From: Blastocatellia bacterium
Lineage (GTDB): Bacteria; Acidobacteriota; Blastocatellia; RBC074
DNA: 37,617 bases
NCBI GenBank assembly: GCA_016789725.1
Contig: JAEUQN010000055.1
Coordinates: 1-37,617 of the forward strand
Reading direction: 5' to 3'
Shown: in pieces, positions 7,857 to 14,038 of the stretch
Layout of the letters: every line of letters starts with the position of its first letter
Position numbering within the stretch: position 1 is the stretch's first letter
Notes under the pieces: model-generated
What the model saw: the letters and a program-made list of their open reading frames with translations, nothing else
What the model was told of the DNA's origin: nothing
Databases searched by the model: none
Made by a program: the position numbers and the translations under genes

Positions 7857-8788
7857 TTTCCTAATGTTTTTGCGGCTCCGCGCCGTTGCCAGCCGTACGC
7901 GTGCAGCGAATTTCGCCAGAAATATTTCTCTGCTGCCGTTGTACCTTTAGCCTTGAAATATTCCGCAACAATGCGATGCACCATCGCGTACGGCGCAACG
8001 CGTTCGCTGACGGGCCAATTGCTGCCATACACCAAACGATCTGCACCGAAGAGTTCCCACAAGCAATCCAGATGGGGGCGATAAAACGCGGGATCGTCAA
8101 CGATGCGATTATCAACGCGTCGCACTACGTTGGAGACTTTAGCGAACACGTTTGGCAATGCGGCGACTTCGGTCAACGCTGTGCGCATCGCTGTAACATC
8201 GTTGTCCCACGTGCCAAACGGCAAATGATCAATTACGATTTTCAGCTTTGGCGCGCGCTTGGCAACATTCAGGACATTCGGCAACAAAGCCGGGCCGCCG
8301 ATCACATCAATCGTCAATCGTTGCTCGGCGAGTGGTTGCAAATCGCGCTCGAACGCACGTTGCCCCAAGCCTTCCGCAATGACGCGCTCGCCAAGTCGCA
8401 AGCCCCGAAACAAGGAATTGCGCGTGAATCGTTGCAGGTTCACTGCAAATTCCGGCACGCCCAATTTCAGATGGCCGATGAAGCCGACGATGCTGGGATT
8501 GTCTTTCGCCAAATCCAGAATCCATTGATTGTCTTCAATCCACGGACTCGCTTCGACTACGACCGTGCCCACCACGCCGAGCGGTTCGGTCAACGCGACA
8601 AATTGTTTTGGGTAATACGGTTTGTACAGCAGCGTTTCCGACGGCGGTGGCCACGGCACACCTTGTGGGCGCGTCGGATCATAAAAATGGGTGTGCGTAT
8701 CAATCGCCTGTATTTTCGCGGGTGCAACGCTGGGCATTGCTGTGAACGCAGCGGATTGCTGAAGAAATTCTCGACGCTTCATAGTCAT
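7853..8788 (-). CDS. Amidohydrolase family protein (PF04909-like)
   Basis: A 311-residue TIM-barrel amidohydrolase of the amidohydrolase-2 group, which includes lactonases and 2-pyrone-4,6-dicarboxylate hydrolase. The N-terminus MTMKRREFLQQSAAF resembles a twin-arginine export signal. The metal-site motif DTHTHFYDP (H32, H34) is at the start of the mature protein; VIDHLPFG and the C-terminal YGSNWPVSE are also conserved, with Asn where some members have Asp. Two starts are possible: the first ATG (8788) overlaps the upstream hydrolase stop as ATGA, the second (8782) is better spaced from GGAAAG. Its stop overlaps the Kelch start. Probable role is hydrolysis of a cyclic ester or acid outside the cytoplasm. 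Confidence 0.9.
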   Translation of the reverse strand: MTMKRREFLQQSAAFTAMPSVAPAKIQAIDTHTHFYDPTRPQGVPWPPPSETLLYKPYYPKQFVALTEPLGVVGTVVVEASPWIEDNQWILDLAKDNPSIVGFIGHLKLGVPEFAVNLQRFTRNSLFRGLRLGERVIAEGLGQRAFERDLQPLAEQRLTIDVIGGPALLPNVLNVAKRAPKLKIVIDHLPFGTWDNDVTAMRTALTEVAALPNVFAKVSNVVRRVDNRIVDDPAFYRPHLDCLWELFGADRLVYGSNWPVSERVAPYAMVHRIVAEYFKAKGTTAAEKYFWRNSLHAYGWQRRGAAKTLGK

Positions 8789-9735
8789 AGCTTTCCAGTT
8801 TCCGCGATGAACTTTTGCACGGTTGTGCGAATCGTCGTTTGCTCAACCGCCATGAGCAGATGGCCTCCGCGCTCGAATTTGTGCAACTGCGCGCCTGGAA
8901 TCGTCGCTGCCGCGAATTCGGCATTGCGAAAGAGTTGTAACGTATCGTCCGTCGCGTGGAAGATCAAGGTGGGCGCTTTAATCGCGGCAATCCGCTCATT
9001 CGGCATCGCTGCATGGTTGTCGAACGCAGCGCCCGCCGCACGCGGTGCCACCGGATTCATAAAATCAATCACCTGATCCACTAATTTCCGCTGCTCCGGC
9101 GTCAGCCCCGCAATCACCGCATTGTTCGCGCCCATCAATTCCATCAATTGCTTGCGGAACAGACGGCTGATGCTCCAGTACAGCGGGTCATACTTAAAAA
9201 TCGTCATCAGCCTCTCGCCCTTCTGATTCGCCTGCGCCTGTTCGTTTGCCGACGAAGACGCGACGCCGCACGAAATCAGCGTCAGCGAAGAAACCCGTTC
9301 CGGGTGCAACACCGCAAACAACAACGCCGACGGCCCGCCGTGCGAGAGCGCCACCACCGCGACTTTCTTGATGCCCAAATAATCAAGCAAATGCGCATAC
9401 GCCTGCGCCTGCTCGTCAAACGTAGCGCCCGCTTGATGCGTCGAACGCAAATAGCCAAACCGTGACGGCGCAATCCAGTGAAATTGCGCCCCCAACACCG
9501 CCTGCACCATCAACTCGCCCTGATCGAACCCGCCCCCGCTCCCGTGAATCACTAACACCGACGGCCCGCTTCCGCCTTCGCTGTACTCAATGTCTCCATA
9601 CGGCGAAGCGATCACTGTGCTCTTGCCCTGGATTCGGTTGTAGGCTTGCCGCATCTCGCGCCAGTACACGACAGCACCCAGCACCACGGCGGCGCTCAAC
9701 GCAATAGCCAACCCGCGAAGAACTTTTCTGAACAT
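8785..9735 (-). CDS. Alpha/beta hydrolase, membrane-anchored
   Basis: A 316-residue alpha/beta hydrolase with an N-terminal hydrophobic anchor (residues 5-25). The oxyanion motif VIHGSGGG is at 62-69, the nucleophile elbow is ALSHGGPS with S131 (Ala replaces the first Gly of GxSxG), the acid is D263 or D264 (FHATDDT) and the base H292 (RGGHLL). The fold suggests an esterase, lactonase or C-C hydrolase; the substrate is unknown. It is the first gene of an overlapping trio with the amidohydrolase and Kelch genes (ATGA junctions), so the three probably work in one envelope pathway. It is divergent from the methyltransferase island, separated by a 242-base regulatory gap. Confidence 0.92.
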   Translation of the reverse strand: MFRKVLRGLAIALSAAVVLGAVVYWREMRQAYNRIQGKSTVIASPYGDIEYSEGGSGPSVLVIHGSGGGFDQGELMVQAVLGAQFHWIAPSRFGYLRSTHQAGATFDEQAQAYAHLLDYLGIKKVAVVALSHGGPSALLFAVLHPERVSSLTLISCGVASSSANEQAQANQKGERLMTIFKYDPLYWSISRLFRKQLMELMGANNAVIAGLTPEQRKLVDQVIDFMNPVAPRAAGAAFDNHAAMPNERIAAIKAPTLIFHATDDTLQLFRNAEFAAATIPGAQLHKFERGGHLLMAVEQTTIRTTVQKFIAETGKL

Positions 9736-9811
9736 CCTGTGTTCCTTTCTGAAATCGCCTTCAGCTTATCCGATTCCGCGCGAAAATGGCACATAATGAC
9801 GGCAGCAGAAT

Positions 9812-9839
9812 CGGGTAAAATCGGGTATATTTGCGGGTA
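9812..9839 (+). promoter_or_regulatory. Three CGGGTA direct repeats
   Basis: CGGGTA occurs at 9812-9817, 9822-9827 and 9834-9839, that is at 10- and 12-base steps, about one helical turn apart. They lie between the divergent alpha/beta hydrolase and MerR-like genes. The phased spacing suggests binding of an oligomeric regulator to one face of the DNA. Which gene they control is unknown. Confidence 0.4.
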
Positions 9840-9857
9840 TTGGTAACAGCCAAAGAG

Positions 9858-9903
9858 GAACACGGAAAATTTGGGACAAATGCATAATCGCTTTTTCGTG
9901 TTC
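9858..9903. repeat. Inverted repeat in the island's upstream gap
   Basis: GAACACGGAAAA (9858-9869) pairs with TTTTTCGTGTTC (9892-9903), 11 of 12 bases, across a 22-base loop. The arm resembles the AACACGAA units in other intergenic repeats of this window. It may be a dispersed repeat, or a terminator insulating the divergent units. Confidence 0.5.
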
Positions 9904-9910
9904 ATCGCTA

Positions 9911-9940
9911 TTGCTCAACCCTCATATAGCGACTTACAAT
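9911..9940 (+). promoter_or_regulatory. Probable promoter of the MerR/methyltransferase/HNH unit
   Basis: TTGCTC (9911-9916) and TACAAT (9935-9940) are 18 bases apart, with the -10 box matching 5 of 6 consensus positions. Transcription would start near 9947, about 30 bases before the regulator's ATG. Confidence 0.4.
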
Positions 9941-9957
9941 GCGCAAAATTGTTCGCA
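9940..9957. promoter_or_regulatory. Imperfect palindrome over the predicted start site
   Basis: TGCGCAAAATTGTTCGCA pairs at 7 of 9 positions around its centre and overlaps the -10 box and likely transcription start. It is a candidate operator for the MerR-like protein encoded just downstream, giving autoregulation. MerR proteins more often bind the -35/-10 spacer, which is a point against. Confidence 0.35.
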
Positions 9958-9977
9958 TTTGCTTACGGAGAGGCGTA

Positions 9978-10460
9978 ATGAAAAGAGGTAAACAAATAAC
10001 AAAAAAGCTAACTGGATTGAGGCGAGTCCCTTCGAAAATTAGCGGCCTGAACAAGCGGCAGTACACCGTGCCAGAGCTGATCGGGCTGACAGGAATCACC
10101 AGAAAGCAGGTAGATTATTGGGCCAAAACTCGCCTGCTTAGCCCACTGATGCGGGATATGAATGCCGCAATTGGAAAGCCTGTCTCGTATTACACCGCAG
10201 CAGATGTCATAAAAGGAATGATCATCGCGGATTTGAAACGCGCGGGTTTCTCGCTACGGCAAATTCAGCAAGTAGCACGCAACTTGGAAGCTCACGGCAT
10301 TAGCCTGGCAAAAGCGCAGAACTATTTATTGACTGATGGCTTTTCTGTTTATTACGCGAGTAGTGAAAATGAAGTCATTGATATTCTGAAGCACCATCGG
10401 CAAATGCTGCTGTTAATTCCAATTCACGAACAGGTCGAGAAGTTACGAAAAGTTGCATAA
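9978..10460 (+). CDS. MerR-family-like transcriptional regulator
   Basis: A 160-residue DNA-binding protein. After a basic N-terminal tail (MKRGKQITKKLTGLRRVPSK), residues 29-95 form a MerR-type winged helix: YTVPELIGLTGITRKQVDYW as the first helix-turn-helix, then VSYYTAADVIKGMIIADLKR and AGFSLRQIQQV as the wing and second helices. The C-terminal 60 residues lack metal-ligand cysteines, so it is not a metal sensor of the classical kind. I chose ATG 9978 because of GGAGAGG just upstream; an in-frame ATG at 9939 lies in the predicted -10 box. The methyltransferase begins 28 bases after its stop, so it is likely the control gene of that module. Confidence 0.8.
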   Translation: MKRGKQITKKLTGLRRVPSKISGLNKRQYTVPELIGLTGITRKQVDYWAKTRLLSPLMRDMNAAIGKPVSYYTAADVIKGMIIADLKRAGFSLRQIQQVARNLEAHGISLAKAQNYLLTDGFSVYYASSENEVIDILKHHRQMLLLIPIHEQVEKLRKVA

Positions 10461-10488
10461 TCATCGCCCAGTAAAGTAGCTGAAAACA

Positions 10489-13161
10489 ATGAGCAACGTA
10501 TCAAGCCAAACGCGTTCAGAAGTTTTGCGCCCTTATTTGTTAGGTTGTGGGTACCGCAAACCGCAATTGGTATCGAATATCGAATTAGCCAATGGGCGGC
10601 GCTTTCAGGTTCCTCTAGCGGCGTTTGCCCATCATCCCTACGATTCACGCTCTGCCTGCATTGCTGTTTTTGACGATGCTGTTGATCCTGAATACGCCGT
10701 CAAAGGCAGTCGTAGCCTCGGCGCGCCCGTTGTGTTTTCGTGCTTGCCAGAACAAGTTTTGTTTTGGAAGCAAGGAGTAGCAGGCCCAGAACTACAAGAA
10801 CGAATCCCACTGCCTAAGCTTCCTGATTTTTTCAAACGTTATGAGCATGAACTTGCTCCTGAGGCAATTTACCGGGCGAAAACCTGGGCGCGATTCGACA
10901 CTCAATACCAACTCAGCTTTGTGGATATTGGGTTGATGCCTTTAATTGAAGAGGAAGCCGGAAAAAAGCTAGCCGAGTTAATTCAGCGCGTCGTCGGGCA
11001 AACAAAATCCAGTCTCGGTTGGCGAGAAATCTCCCCTGAACAAGGTCAATGGCTATTAAAGTCCAACTTCTGGTTGCTGGCTGCCAAGATTCTCAAGGAC
11101 AAAGATGTTCCCGCGTTTGCAGCGCTTGATTTGACAGATTTGGATGATGTGTATGATCGCGTAGCGAAGCATTATGGTTCTGACGAGCCTGTCTCAATTG
11201 GCTCGAAGCAACAACAAACTGCGCTGCGCGAAGTAGCCAATGAAATCACCAGATTTAGCCATTTAGGAATTGTCAGCACAGAAGCGCTGGCGCATCTTTA
11301 CGAAAATGCCCTGATTACGAAAGCCACACGTGTTGAGCTTGGCACGCATAGCACACCAAGTTACTTGGTTGATTACATCGTTGGAAAACTTACCCCGTGG
11401 ATCAAGGACATGCCTGCTGACCAGCGTAATGTGTTCGAGCCAGCTTGCGGTCACGGGGCATTCTTGCTTGCCGCATTGCGGTTATTGAGTGAGTTAGAGC
11501 CAGTGAACAGCTATTCGCCAAGCAAGCGTCATCAATACTTGCAGCATCGCTTGCACGGCAGCGATATTGATGCCTTTGCGTTGGAAATCGCGCGGCTTTC
11601 ATTGACGTTGGCAGATGTACCCAACAAAGATGGTTGGGATTTGAAGCCCGCAAATATTTTCAGAGGTGATACGCTGACCAACTATGCTCGCAAGGCAGAT
11701 ATTGTTCTTGCCAATCCACCTTTCGGCGATTTCAAGCCCGATGAGCGGCGAGTATTGACTGAACAATTGAACCCGCCAAAATATGTAAATAAGGCGGCTG
11801 AAATGTTGGGGAAAGTAGCTTCGGCAATGAAGCCTGGTGGAGTTTTTGGTGTAGTGTTACCACAAGGATTTCTTCACGATAATAATGCTGCATCATTGCG
11901 AGAGCAGTTACTGAAAAATTTTGAGATCAGCGAAATTTGTCTCTTGCCCGACAAAATATTCAACCTATCTGAGGCAGAGTCAGCAGTAATTTTAGCGCGG
12001 CGATTGACTCAGCCTGTTTCAAAAACAAATTCCGTTTTGTACCGACGAGTACGCGAGGCCGACGCTGATTTCTTCAAACAGTCGTACATCAGCACTCAGG
12101 ATAAACAGGTTGAGTTTACGGCAGGAAATAAATCTAGTTTCTTCGTCCCAGAGTTGGAAGAAGTTTGGAACTATTGCCAAGGCTATTCCAAGTTGGATGA
12201 ATTTGCTGAGGTTGGAAAAGGATTTGAATTTCGCTCAAAAGGAAGTTTACCTAAGGGGGCAATCACCGAATCCGATGTCCAACAGGAAGAAAGCCAAGTA
12301 AAAGGTTTTGCACGGCTTCGGGAGGCATTACAAACACACGGGTTACCTGATGTGAAGTGGTTTAACTTGGATACGTCTGTAATTCGTCGCCCCGGAAGCG
12401 GGACATTAGTTGGTACTCCTCAAATGATATGGAATTACGCACCTGTTAGTCGTGGCCCTTGGCGGCTCAAAGCATTTCTGGATCAGCAAGGCCACCCTGT
12501 CACAAGCCGATTTTTGGTTGTTCGCTCGCAAACCAGTGATTGGCCGCTTGAAGCAATTTGGGGGGTTTGCAATTCGCCATTGGCAAATGCTTATTGCTAT
12601 GCTTTTTCCTCCAAACGCGACGTTCTCGCTGGCTTGATGCGCGAATTGCCAATTCCGACTGCAAGCTCCGACGACCTACTAAAATTAGCCAAACTTGTTA
12701 GTGATTATTTTGCTGCGGTTCATAATGTGAATGAAAGTAGGTTATCGCCGAAAGAAGCCGAGCATTTGAAATTATTGCATTGGCGCATTGACGCTGAAGT
12801 GTTACGACTCTACAACCTGCCGAAGCAGTTGGAACGACAAATATTAGATTTGTTCACTGGTGAAAGACGCCGAGGCGTGCCGTTTGAGCAAACAGAGTAT
12901 CTGCCCAAAAGCTATAAGGAACCGCTGACATTGCGTGAGTTGTTGGCCATCACGGCAGACTGGGATCAAACCAATGAGCGGCGCGCCGAACTTATCTTCA
13001 AGAAGGTCAAAAAGGAAATTTCATCTCAAGAGCGGCAGGAGCTAAACGATCTGCAACATCTTGCTTCCTGTCGCGCCCGGTTGCTTGCCCCTCTTCCCAT
13101 CGAAGAGCTAGAAGCGGTGAAAGCTGACCTTATACGGAGGGGAATGTGGGTAGGAAATTAA
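10489..13161 (+). CDS. N6-adenine-specific DNA methyltransferase (large, Eco57I/TaqI-like)
   Basis: An 890-residue protein. Residues 1-260 are unassigned and mixed alpha/beta. HSTPSYLVDYIV (287-298) is the motif X region, FEPACGHGAFL (316-326) is the AdoMet-binding motif I, GSDIDAFALEIARLSL is motif II, and NPPFG (409-413) is the catalytic motif IV of gamma-class amino-methyltransferases, expected to methylate adenine N6. Residues 540-760 look like a TaqI-type target-recognition region (WFNLDTSVIRRPGSG, WNYAPVSRGPW, LPIPTASSDDLLKL). The C-terminal 130 residues are helical and charged. No PD-(D/E)xK nuclease motif is evident, which sets it apart from type IIG enzymes; the adjoining HNH gene could supply cleavage. 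Codon use is more AT-rich than in the flanking genes. Confidence 0.9.
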   Translation: MSNVSSQTRSEVLRPYLLGCGYRKPQLVSNIELANGRRFQVPLAAFAHHPYDSRSACIAVFDDAVDPEYAVKGSRSLGAPVVFSCLPEQVLFWKQGVAGPELQERIPLPKLPDFFKRYEHELAPEAIYRAKTWARFDTQYQLSFVDIGLMPLIEEEAGKKLAELIQRVVGQTKSSLGWREISPEQGQWLLKSNFWLLAAKILKDKDVPAFAALDLTDLDDVYDRVAKHYGSDEPVSIGSKQQQTALREVANEITRFSHLGIVSTEALAHLYENALITKATRVELGTHSTPSYLVDYIVGKLTPWIKDMPADQRNVFEPACGHGAFLLAALRLLSELEPVNSYSPSKRHQYLQHRLHGSDIDAFALEIARLSLTLADVPNKDGWDLKPANIFRGDTLTNYARKADIVLANPPFGDFKPDERRVLTEQLNPPKYVNKAAEMLGKVASAMKPGGVFGVVLPQGFLHDNNAASLREQLLKNFEISEICLLPDKIFNLSEAESAVILARRLTQPVSKTNSVLYRRVREADADFFKQSYISTQDKQVEFTAGNKSSFFVPELEEVWNYCQGYSKLDEFAEVGKGFEFRSKGSLPKGAITESDVQQEESQVKGFARLREALQTHGLPDVKWFNLDTSVIRRPGSGTLVGTPQMIWNYAPVSRGPWRLKAFLDQQGHPVTSRFLVVRSQTSDWPLEAIWGVCNSPLANAYCYAFSSKRDVLAGLMRELPIPTASSDDLLKLAKLVSDYFAAVHNVNESRLSPKEAEHLKLLHWRIDAEVLRLYNLPKQLERQILDLFTGERRRGVPFEQTEYLPKSYKEPLTLRELLAITADWDQTNERRAELIFKKVKKEISSQERQELNDLQHLASCRARLLAPLPIEELEAVKADLIRRGMWVGN
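13136..13148 (+). promoter_or_regulatory. Ribosome site deciding the HNH start
   Basis: GGAGGGG at 13136-13142 lies inside the last codons of the methyltransferase gene, and the GTG at 13146 follows after about 4-5 bases. The nearby ATG at 13144 is in the methyltransferase frame, so GTG is the HNH start and the two genes overlap by 16 bases. Confidence 0.7.
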
Positions 13162-13769
13162 ACGCCACGCCACAGCCATTTGCCTATCCATTAGAACCGC
13201 ATCTTCGGCGACATGGCCCGCTTGGGTATAAAGATTATGGCAAGTTTCGCCCCTGGCTTCGAGATGAATTCAGTTTTCGCTGTGTGTTTTGTTTGAGGCG
13301 AGAGACATGGGGTGTAAAGCACGCGAACTGGGATATTGATCATTTCACGCCACAAATGGCAGCTCCGCTCCGCGCGCTAGATTACGAAAATTTGCTCTAC
13401 GTTTGTAGTACCTGTAACAGCCGTAAATCTATTCATCTCGTACCCAATCCCTGCAAGGTAGGTTTCGGCAATTGCCTGGAAGTGCGATCAGACGGAACCA
13501 TTCAAGCACTAAACGTGGAAGGGGAGTTATTGATAGAGTTTCTGAGGTTGGATGACGACGACCATATTCGGTTTCGCCGACTTATCATTGACACAGTGCA
13601 ATCCCTTCGTAAAACCGGGCAAACAGAAACGCTTTTGCTGTGGTTGGGTTATCCCCAAGACTTACCTGATCTCAGTAAACTAAAGCCCACAGGCAATACG
13701 AAGCCAGAAGGTGTTGCTCAATCACATTATGCCCGCCGAATGCGTGGTGAATTGCCAGAGATGTACTGA
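13146..13769 (+). CDS. HNH endonuclease
   Basis: A 207-residue protein with a zinc-ribbon HNH nuclease core: C46xxC49 (RCVFCLRRE), D63-I-D65-H66 (the catalytic HNH histidine), N82 (DYENLLYVC) and C87xxC90-N91 (CSTCNSRKS) with K94. The Cys4 set binds a structural zinc and the His/Asn pair positions the catalytic metal. The C-terminal 90 residues are helical (DDDDHIRFRRLIIDTVQSLR) with no known domain. The GTG start overlaps the methyltransferase end by 16 bases, so translation is coupled and a shared role, most simply restriction of DNA lacking the partner's methylation, is inferred. It could instead be a nicking or repair nuclease. Confidence 0.88.
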   Translation: MGRKLNATPQPFAYPLEPHLRRHGPLGYKDYGKFRPWLRDEFSFRCVFCLRRETWGVKHANWDIDHFTPQMAAPLRALDYENLLYVCSTCNSRKSIHLVPNPCKVGFGNCLEVRSDGTIQALNVEGELLIEFLRLDDDDHIRFRRLIIDTVQSLRKTGQTETLLLWLGYPQDLPDLSKLKPTGNTKPEGVAQSHYARRMRGELPEMY

Positions 13770-13895
13770 TGACAGATTGATTGAAATCCCCTCACTGTCA
13801 GTATGCCAGTTTCTTATACATAACAAGTCACTGCGATTATCAAGGCTTTGCTTCCCCGCTTCCGTGCGCAGTGGGCGATCATAAATGCGCAACGT

Positions 13896-14038
13896 TTACA
13901 CCTCGCCCCACAGCTTGAGGGCGAGCGTCACCGCACCCAGGCCGTTGATTTCCTGCATCTCTGCATTGAAACATCTATAGCCAAATGGCCGCGCCGCGTC
14001 GCCATCATTCTACGATCACGGCGACGTGTTGCTGTTTC
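13896..14038 (-). pseudogene. Possible decayed 3' end of an unknown gene
   Basis: On the minus strand just past the receptor stop, a 36-codon stretch ending at TAA 13896-13898 reads DGDAARPFGYRCFNAEMQEI followed by a LALKLWGEV ending, with strongly G/C-rich third positions typical of coding DNA here. Directly upstream the frame is shifted by one base, where EKQQHVAVIVE reads into TGA. Joined, they would give about 47 residues. I do not recognise the protein. It may be the remnant of a gene cut when the methyltransferase island or the receptor gene moved in; it may also be chance. Confidence 0.3.
13997..14026 (-). terminator. Possible hairpin after the Oar-like receptor gene
   Basis: CGTCGCC (13997-14003) pairs perfectly with GGCGACG (14020-14026) across a 16-base loop, 13 bases past the receptor stop. 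No T tract follows, and the loop is long, so terminator function is uncertain. Confidence 0.3.

Noticed and set aside
7886..9076. Plus-strand open frame of 396 codons
   Set aside because: Antisense to the amidohydrolase and alpha/beta hydrolase, both of which have clear catalytic motifs; no ribosome site or domain.
9939..9980. Upstream ATG as start of the MerR-like gene
   Set aside because: It overlaps the predicted -10 box and has no ribosome site, whereas the ATG at 9978 is preceded by GGAGAGG.
10489..13161. Type IIG single-chain restriction enzyme or BREX PglX
   Set aside because: No nuclease motif could be seen in the N-terminal region, the length is shorter than typical PglX, and no other BREX genes are near.
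13769..13800. TGACAG/CTGTCA hairpin after the HNH gene as a terminator
   Set aside because: Only six paired bases with a 19-base loop and no T tract; too weak to call.
13936..13972. Sequence ending in ATTGAAAC, like the end of a CRISPR repeat
   Set aside because: Only one copy is present, with no second repeat, no spacer spacing and no cas genes in the window.
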